Of a stretch of DNA of 46,465 nucleotides, positions 18,789 through 27,503 are shown piece after piece (position 1 is the first letter of the stretch; each line of letters begins with the position of its first letter). The DNA comes from Acidimicrobiales bacterium. Its GTDB lineage: Bacteria; Actinomycetota; Acidimicrobiia; Acidimicrobiales; AC-14. The DNA lies in the NCBI GenBank assembly GCA_025463925.1, contig JAODBK010000099.1, positions 1 to 46,465 on the forward strand, given 5' to 3'. The notes under the pieces are model-generated. The model made no database searches, had not been told where the DNA came from, and worked only from the letters and a program-made list of their open reading frames with translations. The translations under genes were made by a program, and so were the position numbers.

Positions 18789-20309
18789 ATGCGCGGGGGT
18801 CGCATCGCCGTCGCCGGCACGTTGGCGGTCGCGCTCGCCGCGATGGCCGCGCCCGTCGCCCGGGCGACGGCGCCGCAGTTCACGATCGGCCCGTCCGACT
18901 GGCGGGCATACGGCCACGACGCGCAGCACACCTTCGCCGGCACGAGCACGCTGACCGCCGACAAGGCGCGGCTGCTCTCGCAGCGCTGGTTCTTCGCCAC
19001 CGGCGACGCGGTGACCGCCAACCCGATCGTCGTGGGCGGGACGGTCTACGTCGGGTCGTGGGACGGCCACATGTACGCCATCGACGCCGGCACCGGCGCG
19101 AAACGGTGGTCGTTCGCGGTGAAGCGCCAGGCCTCCGTGCATCCGAACCCCGATGGCCGGGCGCTCGGCGACGTCACGTCGGACGGCGGCCTGATCACGT
19201 CAGCCGCCTGGTTCGAGCCGGCCGGCCAATGGCATCCGCCGATGGTCATCTTCGGCGGGGGCTTCACGCTGTACGCGCTCGACGCGACGAACGGGCATCT
19301 CGTCTGGGCCCACGACCTCACCGGCCGGCCCGACCTCGCGCCCGACCCGGCCCACGACGAGACCCGGGTGTTCTCGTCCCCGGTGGTCGTCGACAGCAAG
19401 GTCATCGTCGGGGTCAGCCCCGACGGGCAGAGCGGCCATCGGGGCTACGTCGCCGGGGTGGACCTGCTCAGCGGCGCGCCGGCGTGGCGGTTCGAGACCG
19501 ACGTCGACGCGTCCGGCACCATCCTCAACGATGGGTGCGGCGGCGTGTGGGCGTCGCCGACCGTCGACGCCGTGAACGGCACCGTCATCGAGGACGTCGC
19601 CGACTGCAACTTCTACGGCAACCGCGGCGGCAACCCCTACAACGAGCGGGTCCTCGCCCTTCGCGCCGGTGACGGCAGTCTGGTGTGGCGCTACACGCCG
19701 AAGCGGCTGGCGACGTCGGACCCGAAATGCGACTACGACTTCGGCGCGACCAGCAACCTCGGAACCGGAGCGGATGGCCGGCCGTTCCTCGGCGTGGGTG
19801 GCAAGGACGGCACGTACTACGCGCTCGACCCGGCCACCGGCGCCGAACGCTGGGAGACCAACGTGGTGTTCGGCGGGCTGGCCGGCGGGTTCATCGGCAC
19901 CACCGCGTTCGACGGGCACCGCGTGTACGGCGCCACTGCGCTCGGCGACTTCGGCCGCTTCGAAGGCTTCGGCCAGTCGAACTGCTTCGGGGACCCGCGC
20001 GACACGATGGTGCAGGAGCCCAGCGTCCATGCCTTCGACGCCGTGTCGGGCAAGGTCGTGTGGCAGGGCGCGTTGTGCCAGTCGTTCGGTCCGACGGCGG
20101 TCGCCGGCGGCTTGGTGTTCGTCGGGTGCGGCATCTCGCGCGAGGTGCAGATCCGCGACGCCGCCACTGGCACTCTCGTCAACGCCATCCCGATCCCGGC
20201 GCCCAGCGACTCGGGCATGGCCGTCGTGAAGGACACGGTGTTCTTCGGGACCGGCAGCTCGGAACAAGGCTCCCCCGCCGGTGTCTACGCCTTCGCGCCC
20301 CTGCGGTAG
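18789..20309 (+). CDS. Secreted PQQ-binding-like beta-propeller protein
   Basis: A 506-residue exported protein: a signal peptide (TLAVALAAMAAPVARA) is followed by repeated blade motifs such as VGGTVYVGSWDGHMYAIDAGTGAKRWSF, ALDATNGHLVWAHD, ALRAGDGSLVWRY, ALDPATGAERWET and AFDAVSGKVVWQG. These resemble quinoprotein dehydrogenases of the polyvinyl-alcohol dehydrogenase type, starting with WRAYGHDAQHTFAG. Cofactor ligands cannot be assigned with certainty, so it may be a catalytically inactive propeller. The last 25 bases overlap the 3' end of the convergent gene at 20285. Confidence 0.85.
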   Translation: MRGGRIAVAGTLAVALAAMAAPVARATAPQFTIGPSDWRAYGHDAQHTFAGTSTLTADKARLLSQRWFFATGDAVTANPIVVGGTVYVGSWDGHMYAIDAGTGAKRWSFAVKRQASVHPNPDGRALGDVTSDGGLITSAAWFEPAGQWHPPMVIFGGGFTLYALDATNGHLVWAHDLTGRPDLAPDPAHDETRVFSSPVVVDSKVIVGVSPDGQSGHRGYVAGVDLLSGAPAWRFETDVDASGTILNDGCGGVWASPTVDAVNGTVIEDVADCNFYGNRGGNPYNERVLALRAGDGSLVWRYTPKRLATSDPKCDYDFGATSNLGTGADGRPFLGVGGKDGTYYALDPATGAERWETNVVFGGLAGGFIGTTAFDGHRVYGATALGDFGRFEGFGQSNCFGDPRDTMVQEPSVHAFDAVSGKVVWQGALCQSFGPTAVAGGLVFVGCGISREVQIRDAATGTLVNAIPIPAPSDSGMAVVKDTVFFGTGSSEQGSPAGVYAFAPLR

Positions 20310-20929
20310 CCGCTGACGTAGGCCGGAACGCGGACGTCGACGCCGGCGTCGGCAACCGGCGGGCCCGGCGTCGTGCGCAACGGCAGCTCGCCGGCCCACA
20401 CCGCGAGCGCCATGTCCTCGTCGTCGTCGATCGGCCCGCCGGTGCGCACCTTGGCCGAGGCGTCGGCGATCGGCAGCCGCAGCACGAGCGTGGCCCGCAG
20501 CTCCTTCTCGTTCGGCGGGCGGGCATCGGCGGCGCGCCCGGGCACGACGTGCTCGACGAACGCGTCCAGCGCGGCTCGCTTCTCCTCCAGGTCGTCGACG
20601 ACGGTGGCTCGGCCGACGAGGACCGCGGAGCGGTAGTTCATCGAGTGGTGGAACGCCGAGCGGGCCAGCACGATGCCGTCGAGCAACGTGACGGTGACGC
20701 AGACGTCGACACCGTCGGACAACGTGCGCAGCAGGCGACTGGCCGGCGAACCGTGGAGGTAGAGGTCGTCACCGACGCGGCCGTACGTCGTCGGGATCAC
20801 GAACGGGCGGCCGCCGGTGACGAAGCCGACGTGGCAGACGAGACCCTCGTCGAGGATGGCGTCGAGGGTCGCCCGGTCGTACCGGGCCCGAGCGGGCAGC
20901 CGGCGGACGGTGGTGTGCTCGGTCGGCAT
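20285..20929 (-). CDS. Pyridoxamine 5'-phosphate oxidase-family FMN-binding protein
   Basis: A 214-residue split-barrel flavoprotein of the NimA/PNPOx-like group. The pattern VCHVGFVTGGRPFVIPTTYGRVGDDLYLHGSPASRLL with VCVTVTLLDGIVLARSAFHHSMNYRSAVLVGRA is typical of this family, whose members reduce FMN- or F420-linked substrates or bind heme. The specific reaction is unknown. The ATG at 20929 opens just before the domain. It diverges from the GAF-ANTAR gene by 65 bases, and its 3' end overlaps the propeller gene by 25 bases. Confidence 0.88.
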   Translation of the reverse strand: MPTEHTTVRRLPARARYDRATLDAILDEGLVCHVGFVTGGRPFVIPTTYGRVGDDLYLHGSPASRLLRTLSDGVDVCVTVTLLDGIVLARSAFHHSMNYRSAVLVGRATVVDDLEEKRAALDAFVEHVVPGRAADARPPNEKELRATLVLRLPIADASAKVRTGGPIDDDEDMALAVWAGELPLRTTPGPPVADAGVDVRVPAYVSGYRRGAKA

Positions 20930-20994
20930 GCTGCGCCCGACGGTACCGGCCCCGGCGCGGAATGAACGATTGAAATCGTGGGTACCCCCAGCCA

Positions 20995-21567
20995 ATGCCG
21001 ACCGACGACGACCTCCGGGCCGCCATGCTGGCGCTGGCCGGCCTGTTGCTGGACGACAAGGGCCTCGAAGAGACATTGCGCCACATGGCACAGATCGCGT
21101 GCCGCGCCGTGCCCGGTTGCCGCGACGCCGGCGTGATGTTGCTGCGCGATGGCAAGGCCTACGTCACGGTGCACACCAACCCCGGAGCCACGTCGCCATC
21201 GGTCACGTTCCCACTCGTCGTGCGCAACGAGGTGATCGGAGAGCTGTCGTTCCATTCGGGCGACGGCGAGCACTTCGACGAAACGACCGCGGAGATGATG
21301 ACGTTGCTCGCGGAACAGGCCGCGATCGTCGCCGTCAACGCGCTGGCCCACGCCTCGGCGATCGCGCTGGCGCAACAGCTCGAAGAGGCGATGGCGTCCC
21401 GCGCCGTCATCGAGCAGGCCAAGGGAGTGCTGATGGCCCGCGAGCGGTGCGCGCCCGACGAGGCCTTCGACATGCTGAGGCGGGCGTCACAACGATCGAA
21501 CACCAAGCTGCGCGACATCGCGCAGCAGATCGTCGACGGTGTCAGTCGATCCGAAACACCTGGGTGA
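20995..21567 (+). CDS. GAF-ANTAR RNA-binding antitermination regulator
   Basis: A 190-residue protein with two domains. Residues about 10-125 form a compact GAF sensor domain. Residues about 130-187 are an ANTAR domain: AMASRAVIEQAKGVLMARERCAPDEAFDMLRRAS, with the conserved three-helix pattern and Ala and Arg residues that contact hairpin RNA. ANTAR proteins of this type control transcription antitermination and are common in actinobacteria. No Cys or His ligand set for a cofactor is obvious in the GAF part. The last 26 bases overlap the 3' end of the STAS gene on the other strand. Confidence 0.88.
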   Translation: MPTDDDLRAAMLALAGLLLDDKGLEETLRHMAQIACRAVPGCRDAGVMLLRDGKAYVTVHTNPGATSPSVTFPLVVRNEVIGELSFHSGDGEHFDETTAEMMTLLAEQAAIVAVNALAHASAIALAQQLEEAMASRAVIEQAKGVLMARERCAPDEAFDMLRRASQRSNTKLRDIAQQIVDGVSRSETPG

Positions 21568-21856
21568 GCCGCGTGATCTCCAGCACCCGGTAGACGTCGG
21601 CCGTCGGCGAGCGCAGCACGAGCACCCCGCCGCGCTCGGCGAGCCGCTTGTGGGCCCACACGAGGATCGAGATCCCCGTCGAGTCGACGAACGAGACCTC
21701 GGCGATGTCGAGGGTCAGCGTGGTGACGCGGTCGCCGACCTCGCGCTCGACCGCGGCGCGCAGCCTGGGCGCGGCGTAGCCGTCGAGCTCGCCGGTGAGC
21801 GCGATTCGCACATCGTCGGTATCGCCGCTGCTGGTGATGGTGAGCTCGCCGCTCAA
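21542..21856 (-). CDS. STAS-domain anti-sigma factor antagonist
   Basis: A 104-residue single-domain SpoIIAA-like protein. The pattern IALTGELDGYAAPRLRAAV and VSFVDSTGISILVWAHKRLAERGG is characteristic; Ser59 in FVDSTG is the expected site of phosphorylation by an anti-sigma kinase. The only plausible start is the TTG at 21856, with GGGGAGAGGG just upstream, since the frame contains no ATG or GTG near the domain. No anti-sigma or sigma factor gene lies beside it; the overlapping GAF-ANTAR regulator suggests a shared stress-response setting. Confidence 0.88.
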   Translation of the reverse strand: MSGELTITSSGDTDDVRIALTGELDGYAAPRLRAAVEREVGDRVTTLTLDIAEVSFVDSTGISILVWAHKRLAERGGVLVLRSPTADVYRVLEITRLTQVFRID

Positions 21857-21940
21857 GGTCCCTCTCCCCGGTGGAGTTCCCCTCCAAGGCTTCAGCCCGC
21901 AGGCTGACTGCTCAACCGCCGCCGAGGCTACCGTGCCCCG

Positions 21941-22954
21941 GTGCACCTGTCCGATATGCCGACCCCGGCGCTGCTCGTTGACGCCGATGCCCTGGAGCAC
22001 AACCTGGCGACGATGGCGGCCGCCCTGCCTGGTCGCCGCCTGCGCCCGCACGTCAAGGCCCACAAGTGCTCGGCGCTGGCCCGGCGCCAGGCCGCCCTGG
22101 GGCACACCGGGTTCACCTGCGCCACCACCCGCGAGGTCGCCGGCCTGGCGCGGGCCGGCCTCGGCGAGGATCTGCTCCTCGCCAACGAGGTGCTCGATCC
22201 CGGCCGCCTCGACGCACTGGCCCGGCTGGTCGAGGCCGGCACCGCCCGCGTCACCGTGGCGGTCGATTCCGACGCCACCGTCGACGCCGCCGCGGCCGCC
22301 GGGATCGCGGAGGTGGTCGTCGACGTGAACGTCGGCCTGCCGCGCTGCGGCTGCGACCCCGGCGACGCCGGGCGGCTGGCCGACCGGGCCCGGTCGGCCG
22401 GACTGCACGTGCGCGGCGTGATGGGGTACGAGGGCCAGGTGACGATCATCGCCGACCCGGCCGAGCGGGCCGCCGCGGTGGAAGCCGCCATGGACCAGCT
22501 GCAGAAGGCGCACGCCGACACCGGCGGCGATGTCATGTCGGCCGGCGCGACCGTGAGCTACGACATCAACACCTGGGCGACGGAGATCCAGGCCGGCTCG
22601 TACGCGTTGATGGACACGACGTTCGCGCCGATGGCGCCGGCGTTCCGCGAGGCGCTCACCGTGCTGGCGACCGTGATCTCGGTGTCGCCCGGGTGGTCGG
22701 TGTGCGACGCCGGGCTCAAGTCGCTCGGGATGGACCACGGCAACCCGGTGATCGACGGCGCGTCGGTGTTCATCGTGTCGGACGAGCACGTGACGTTCAT
22801 CCCCGACCCGGACCGGCCGGTGCGAGTCGGCGACCGGGTCCGGGTGCGGCCGGCCCACGTCGACCCCACGGTCGCGTACCACGAGCAGATGCACGTGGTC
22901 GATGGCGACGGCACTGTCGTCGCGACCTGGCCGGTCGACCTCAGGGGCTGGTAG
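21941..22954 (+). CDS. D-threonine aldolase-like PLP enzyme (alanine racemase N-terminal fold)
   Basis: A 337-residue fold-III PLP enzyme. The Lys in RPHVKAHK is the expected PLP anchor, and the C-terminal segment VCDAGLKSLGMDHGNP plus DRVRVRPAHVDPTVAYHEQ carries the His/Asp residues that bind the divalent metal in D-threonine aldolases. Related enzymes act on D-threonine, D-threo-3-hydroxyaspartate or D-serine; I cannot tell which. GTG 21941 is used here, but ATG 21956 is equally possible as neither has a clear ribosome-binding site. The 3' end overlaps rdgB by 14 bases. Confidence 0.85.
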   Translation: MHLSDMPTPALLVDADALEHNLATMAAALPGRRLRPHVKAHKCSALARRQAALGHTGFTCATTREVAGLARAGLGEDLLLANEVLDPGRLDALARLVEAGTARVTVAVDSDATVDAAAAAGIAEVVVDVNVGLPRCGCDPGDAGRLADRARSAGLHVRGVMGYEGQVTIIADPAERAAAVEAAMDQLQKAHADTGGDVMSAGATVSYDINTWATEIQAGSYALMDTTFAPMAPAFREALTVLATVISVSPGWSVCDAGLKSLGMDHGNPVIDGASVFIVSDEHVTFIPDPDRPVRVGDRVRVRPAHVDPTVAYHEQMHVVDGDGTVVATWPVDLRGW

Positions 22955-23525
22955 CCCGGAGCGCCTCGGCCAGGGCGCGGAAGGCGCGGCCGCGGTGGGA
23001 CACCGCGTGCTTGTCGGCGGGCGACATCTCGGCGAACGTGCGACCGTCGCCACCGTCGGGCACGAACAGCGGGTCGTACCCGAAGCCATGGTCGCCGCGG
23101 GCCTCCACCGCGATCGTGCCGGTGACCGCGCCGTCGACGGTGAGCACCCGCCCATCCGGCCAGGCGACCGCGACGACCGTGCGAAAGCGCGCGGCGCGCC
23201 GATCCGCCGGAACACCGCCCAGCTCGTGCAGCAGCTTGGCCACATTGTCGGCGTAGGTCGCGTGCGAGCCGGCGAAGCGCGCGCTGCGGACGCCGGGCGC
23301 GCCGCCGAGCGCGTCGACCTCGAGGCCGGTGTCGTCGGCGACGGCCGGCTCGCCGGTTGCCTCGGCCACGGCGCGGGCCTTGAGCACCGCGTTGCCTTCG
23401 AGCGTCGTCTCCGTCTCGTCGACGTCGGGGACCGCGTCGGGCCGTGGCGACAGCTCGTGCCCGGTGAGGATGGCGGCGATCTCGGCCGCCTTGTCGCGGT
23501 TCGCGGTCGCCAGGACGAGCTTCAC
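22941..23525 (-). CDS. rdgB: RdgB/HAM1 non-canonical purine NTP pyrophosphatase
   Basis: A 194-residue house-cleaning enzyme that hydrolyses dITP, ITP and XTP to monophosphates. Family marks are [14 protein letters not shown] at the N-terminus, [56 protein letters not shown]. The GTG start at 23525 overlaps the rph stop in a GTGA arrangement, so it is translated with rph. Gene order matches Rv1340-Rv1341 of M. tuberculosis. Confidence 0.95.
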   Translation of the reverse strand: MKLVLATANRDKAAEIAAILTGHELSPRPDAVPDVDETETTLEGNAVLKARAVAEATGEPAVADDTGLEVDALGGAPGVRSARFAGSHATYADNVAKLLHELGGVPADRRAARFRTVVAVAWPDGRVLTVDGAVTGTIAVEARGDHGFGYDPLFVPDGGDGRTFAEMSPADKHAVSHRGRAFRALAEALRATSP

Positions 23526-24268
23526 GGGGTGCTGCGGAGCGGCGGCGCCTCGGCCAGGATCAGGGCCTGGGCGTCGAGGATCTGGGCGATCCCGTGCTCG
23601 CCGAGACCGAGCAGGTCGTCCAGCTCGGCGCGCGAGAACGGCAGGCCTTCGGCCGTCCCCTGCACCTCGACGAACCGCCCCTCGCTGGTCATCACGATGT
23701 TCATGTCGACCTCGGCGCGCACGTCCTCGGAGTAGTCGAGGTCGAGCATCCCGGCGCCGTCGACGATGCCGACGCTCACCGCGCCGCAACCGGCCGTCAA
23801 CGGGTTGGCCGGCATCCGACCCATCTTCACCAGCCGGGTGCACGCGTCGTGCAGCGCCACGTAGGCGCCGCAGATCGACGCCGTCCGGGTGCCGCCGTCG
23901 GCCTGCAGCACGTCGCAGTCGAGGACGATCTGCGCCTCACCCATGGCGACCCGATCGGTGACCGAGCGCAGCGCCCGGCCGATGAGCCGCTGGATCTCCT
24001 GCGTGCGGCCCGACTGCTTGCCCTTGGCCGCCTCCCGCCCGACCCGCTCCGGCGACGAGCCCGGCAGCATCGAGTACTCGGCCGTCACCCAACCCTTGCC
24101 GGTGCCGCGCATCCATCGCGGCACGTCGTCGTCGACGGATGCGGTGCACAGCACCTTGGTGCGGCCCATGCTCACCAGCACCGATCCCATCGCGAACTCG
24201 GTGTAGTCGCGCACGAACTCCAGCGGCCGCAGCTCGTCGGGCTCGCGCCCGTCGCGCCGGGACCCCAC
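23522..24268 (-). CDS. rph: Ribonuclease PH
   Basis: A 248-residue phosphorolytic 3'-5' exoribonuclease that trims tRNA 3' ends. Typical segments are [73 protein letters not shown] and [20 protein letters not shown]. The GTG start at 24268 sits two bases after the MBL stop on the minus strand and gives the normal N-terminus ([14 protein letters not shown]). It is followed immediately by rdgB with a four-base overlap. Confidence 0.95.
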   Translation of the reverse strand: MGSRRDGREPDELRPLEFVRDYTEFAMGSVLVSMGRTKVLCTASVDDDVPRWMRGTGKGWVTAEYSMLPGSSPERVGREAAKGKQSGRTQEIQRLIGRALRSVTDRVAMGEAQIVLDCDVLQADGGTRTASICGAYVALHDACTRLVKMGRMPANPLTAGCGAVSVGIVDGAGMLDLDYSEDVRAEVDMNIVMTSEGRFVEVQGTAEGLPFSRAELDDLLGLGEHGIAQILDAQALILAEAPPLRSTP

Positions 24269-24269
24269 G

Positions 24270-24989
24270 TCAGACCTCGTACCGGGCGTGCTGCTCGGCC
24301 ACGTCGACGGTGTCGCCGTACGCGTCGGCGCCCTCGGACCGGATCCGCTCCCGGTCGGCGTCCGGCCAGAGATGGGTGAGGACGAGCCGCCCCACACCGG
24401 CGGCGCGGGCCATCGCGCCGGCCTGTCGCGCGCTGAGGTGTTTCACCGTGCCCTCCTGCTCGTGGGTGAACGTCGCCTCGCAGAGGGCGAGGTCGACCGG
24501 CCCGAGCGCGTCGAACGACCAGCCCGGACCGGAGTCGGCAGAGTATCCGAGCGATCGCCCGCCGGCGTCCAGCCGCGCCGCCAACGTGACGGGACCGTGG
24601 TCGGTCCGCGAGAACGCCACCGCGATGCCGCCGATCTCGACCCGGTCGCGGTCGCCGACGTCGTGGAACGCGAACGCCGGCGTGTCGGGTTCGTACGTCC
24701 GACGGCGAAGGCCCGCCGGCGCGTAGACCGGCACGCCGCGGCGTCCGAGCCGCCAGTGGCACGCGACCTGGAAGCCCTCGAGGTCCGCCCAGTGGTCGGG
24801 GTGCTCGTGGCTGAGGATGACGGCGTCGACGTCGGTGAGGTCGACGTACTGCTGCAGGTTGGCCATCGAACCCGACCCGGCGTCGAGCCAGATGCGGGTC
24901 GAGCCGTCGTCGACCAGGTAGCTGCTGCAGGCCCCGCCGGCACCGGGGTACGAGCCGTCGCTGCCGAGGACGGTGACGGTCAGTCCCAC
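24270..24989 (-). CDS. MBL-fold phosphodiesterase, Rv1339-like
   Basis: A 239-residue metallo-beta-lactamase-fold hydrolase. The di-metal motif is SHEHPDHW around residue 60, with further ligands in DHGPV, SADSGPG and THLWPD. The Rv1339 homologue in mycobacteria occupies the same place between murI and rph and has been reported as an atypical class II cAMP phosphodiesterase; assignment here rests on synteny and fold. GTG 24989 is preferred because GAGGGG lies at a good distance; GTG 24995 has its Shine-Dalgarno too close. The start overlaps the end of murI. Confidence 0.85.
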   Translation of the reverse strand: MGLTVTVLGSDGSYPGAGGACSSYLVDDGSTRIWLDAGSGSMANLQQYVDLTDVDAVILSHEHPDHWADLEGFQVACHWRLGRRGVPVYAPAGLRRRTYEPDTPAFAFHDVGDRDRVEIGGIAVAFSRTDHGPVTLAARLDAGGRSLGYSADSGPGWSFDALGPVDLALCEATFTHEQEGTVKHLSARQAGAMARAAGVGRLVLTHLWPDADRERIRSEGADAYGDTVDVAEQHARYEV

Positions 24990-25783
24990 TCCCACCCCTC
25001 GACGTCATCCAGCTCGGGCCCGAGCAGGCGCCGGCCGAGGGCCTTGAACGTGGCGACGTCGCCGGAGGACACGAACCGGTGCTTGCCCTCGCTGCCCGGC
25101 CGGTGGCCCTGCCCGGTGTCCTCGAGGATCGCCCGGACTTCGAACGCGGTCTCGTCGGCCGAGCTCACCAGCACCACCTCGCGGCCCATGACGTCGGCGA
25201 TCGTCCGGGCAAGGAACGGGTAGTGGGTGCAGCCGAGCAGCAGCGTGTCGACGCCGCCGTCCAGCACCGGCGCCAGCAGCCGTTCGGCCAGCACGTGCAC
25301 CTGCTCGCTGCGGAACTCGCCGCGCTCGACGAACTCCACGAAGCCCGGGCACGCGGTGCACGTCAGCTCGACCGGCGCCCGCATCGAGCGCACGGCGCGC
25401 TGGTACGCGCCCGACCCGATGGTGCCGACGGTGCCGATGACGCCGATGCGACCGTTCCGCGTCACGGTGACGGCGGCGCGCACGCCGGGGTCGATCACAC
25501 CGATGACTGGCACGTCGTGCTCGAACCGCAGCAGGTCGAGTGCCGCCGCGGCCGCGGTGTTGCACGCGACGACGACCATCTTCACGTCGTGCTGCTCGAC
25601 CAGCACCGTCGTGATCTGCCGCGCGTATTCGCGTACGCGGTCGAGCGGCTGCGGGCCGTACGGGTAGCGACCGGTGTCGCCGAAGTAGACGAGGTCCTCA
25701 CCGGGCAGGAGGTCGATCATCGCCCGCGCGACCGTCAGCCCGCCGAAGCCGCTGTCGAACACCCCGATGGGGCGGTCGTCCAT
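24980..25783 (-). CDS. murI: Glutamate racemase
   Basis: A 267-residue cofactor-independent racemase that supplies D-glutamate for peptidoglycan. The two catalytic cysteines are in VACNTAAA and LLGCTHYPF, with the Asp/Ser of FDSGFGGLTVARAM and the DTGRYPYGP loop. The ATG lies five bases after the cysM stop, and the 3' end overlaps the MBL gene. The cell-wall gene is embedded in a sulfur/RNA-processing operon, as in mycobacteria. Confidence 0.95.
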   Translation of the reverse strand: MDDRPIGVFDSGFGGLTVARAMIDLLPGEDLVYFGDTGRYPYGPQPLDRVREYARQITTVLVEQHDVKMVVVACNTAAAAALDLLRFEHDVPVIGVIDPGVRAAVTVTRNGRIGVIGTVGTIGSGAYQRAVRSMRAPVELTCTACPGFVEFVERGEFRSEQVHVLAERLLAPVLDGGVDTLLLGCTHYPFLARTIADVMGREVVLVSSADETAFEVRAILEDTGQGHRPGSEGKHRFVSSGDVATFKALGRRLLGPELDDVEGWEWD

Positions 25784-25788
25784 GTCCG

Positions 25789-26736
25789 TTAGAAGTAGAT
25801 GATGCGCTTGGCCCGCTCGACGACCTCGTCGATGGGATCGGTCCAGGCGCCGGTCGACAGGTACTTCCAGCCGCCGTCGGGCGAGAGCGCGACGATCACC
25901 GCGTCGTCGACCTGCTCCGCGCACCGGGCGGCGCCGGCCATGCACGCGCCCGTCGAGATGCCCGCGAAGATGCCGACGTCGATCAGCTTGCGCACCCACT
26001 CGATCGACTCCAGCGGCCGGATGATCACTTTGCGGTCGAGCAGCTCGGCGCCGCCGGAATCGATGAAGATCGGCGGGATGTAGCCGTCGTCGAGGCTGCG
26101 GAGCCCGTCGACGATCTCGCCGGCCGGCGGCTCCACCGCCCACAACTGGATGGAGTCGCGCTTCTCCTTCAGGAACCGGCCGACGCCCATGAGGGTGCCG
26201 CTGGTGCCGAGCCCGGCGACGAAGTGCGTGATGTCCGGGCAGTCGCGCCAGATCTCGGGCCCGGTGCCCTCGTAGTGGGCCCGTGGGTTCGCCGGGTTGC
26301 CGTACTGGTAGAGGAACGCCCAGTCGGCGTGCTCCTCGGCGAGCCGCTGCGCCATGCGCACCGCGCCGTTGGATCCCTCCGAACCGGGCGACTGGATGAT
26401 CTCGGCGCCGAAGATCTCCAGCAGCTGGCGGCGCTCGACGGACACGTTCTCGGGCAGCACGATCTTCAACGGGTACCCCTTGACGCGGCACACCATCGCC
26501 AAGCCGATGCCGGTGTTGCCCGACGAGGGCTCCAGCACGGTCTGGCCCGGCGAAAGGGTGCCGTCCTTCTCGGCCGTCTCGATCATCGACAACGCGATGC
26601 GGTCCTTCACCGACCCGCCGGGGTTCTGGCCCTCGAGCTTGAGGAGGATGCGGGCCGACGGGTTGGGCGACAGCGCGCTCACGTCGACCATGGGCGTGTT
26701 GCCGATCAGCCCGAGGACCGAGTCGGAGCGGGCCAA
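25789..26736 (-). CDS. cysM: CysM, cysteine synthase using O-phosphoserine and CysO thiocarboxylate
   Basis: A 315-residue fold-II PLP enzyme. Lys44 (GGSVKDR) is the PLP anchor and SSGNTG at 71-76 holds the substrate carboxylate. Arg213 (GLRSLDDG) aligns with Arg220 of M. tuberculosis CysM, the residue that selects O-phosphoserine over O-acetylserine. Adjacent cysO and mec genes support this route, in which sulfur arrives as a protein thiocarboxylate. The start is a TTG at 26736, eight bases after the cysO stop; no ATG or GTG fits. The C-terminus ends in IIYF. Confidence 0.93.
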   Translation of the reverse strand: MARSDSVLGLIGNTPMVDVSALSPNPSARILLKLEGQNPGGSVKDRIALSMIETAEKDGTLSPGQTVLEPSSGNTGIGLAMVCRVKGYPLKIVLPENVSVERRQLLEIFGAEIIQSPGSEGSNGAVRMAQRLAEEHADWAFLYQYGNPANPRAHYEGTGPEIWRDCPDITHFVAGLGTSGTLMGVGRFLKEKRDSIQLWAVEPPAGEIVDGLRSLDDGYIPPIFIDSGGAELLDRKVIIRPLESIEWVRKLIDVGIFAGISTGACMAGAARCAEQVDDAVIVALSPDGGWKYLSTGAWTDPIDEVVERAKRIIYF

Positions 26737-26743
26737 CTGCGCG

Positions 26744-27019
26744 CTATCCGCCGGCGACGGCCGGCAGGATCGAGATGGTGTCGCCGTCGTCGACCTTGGT
26801 GTCGAGCTTGTCGAGGTACCGCACGTCCTCGTCGTTCTTGTAGACGTTGACGAACTTGTGCAGCGTGCCGTCCTCGGTGATCACTTGATCCTTGAGGAGC
26901 GGGAACTGCCGCGTCAGGTCCTGCAGCGCCTCACCGAGCGTCGCCCCGTTGGCCTTGATCGAGGCCTGACCACCCGCGTGCTGTCGCAGGACGGTGGGAA
27001 GACGGATCTCGACGGCCAC
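26744..27019 (-). CDS. cysO: CysO, ubiquitin-like sulfur carrier
   Basis: A 91-residue MoaD/ThiS-fold protein ending in AVAGG, the diglycine that is converted to a thiocarboxylate. Segments such as EIRLPTVLRQHAGG and VNVYKNDEDVRYLDKLDTKVDDGDTISILP match CysO. In the family the thiocarboxylate sulfur is transferred by CysM to O-phosphoserine-derived aminoacrylate, and Mec releases cysteine from the CysO-cysteine adduct. The start is GTG 27019 with GAGGAG eight bases upstream. The activating enzyme (MoeZ-like) is not in this window. Confidence 0.93.
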   Translation of the reverse strand: MAVEIRLPTVLRQHAGGQASIKANGATLGEALQDLTRQFPLLKDQVITEDGTLHKFVNVYKNDEDVRYLDKLDTKVDDGDTISILPAVAGG

Positions 27020-27066
27020 GGGCGGCACTCCTCGATGTGGTGGTTCAGCTCGACGGCGCGTCGAGT

Positions 27067-27474
27067 CTACGTACGTTCGAGAACGACCGGCTCCTCGGTG
27101 ATCTTCCCGTCGACGATCCGGAAGGAACGCAGAACCGGCTCGGGGTCCTTCAGCGACACGATCACGTAGTGCCAGTTGGGGTCCGGTGCCTGGGCCACGT
27201 CGGTGGGCGACGGGTAGGCGTCGGTGTGGGTGTGCGAGTGGTAGACGCCGATGATCTGCATGCCCTTGGCCTCGGCGTCGCGATCGGCCTTGAGATGATC
27301 GAGCGGGTCGACGGTGTAGACGCGGCTGGACTCGGCGGCGTTGCGGCACCGGTAGACCACGTGGGCCTTGCCCTGGCCGGGCAGGCCGGCGAGCAACCCG
27401 CAGGCCTCGTTGGGCAGGCCGTCGAGCGCGTGGGCGACCATCTCCTCGTATCCGTGTTCGCCGATCCGGAGCAT
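27067..27474 (-). CDS. mec: Mec, JAMM-family CysO-cysteine peptidase
   Basis: A 135-residue MPN/JAMM metalloprotease. The zinc motif HSHTHTDAYPSPTD has the H-x-H-x10-D pattern, and the upstream catalytic Glu is in PNEACGLLAG. In mycobacteria this peptidase frees cysteine from the C-terminus of CysO. It opens the mec-cysO-cysM block, 47 bases before cysO, and diverges from smpB with only 29 bases between start codons, so both promoters must share that gap or lie within coding sequence. Confidence 0.93.
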   Translation of the reverse strand: MLRIGEHGYEEMVAHALDGLPNEACGLLAGLPGQGKAHVVYRCRNAAESSRVYTVDPLDHLKADRDAEAKGMQIIGVYHSHTHTDAYPSPTDVAQAPDPNWHYVIVSLKDPEPVLRSFRIVDGKITEEPVVLERT

Positions 27475-27503
27475 GAGCCGGTCACGGTACCTTGGTCATC
27501 GGC

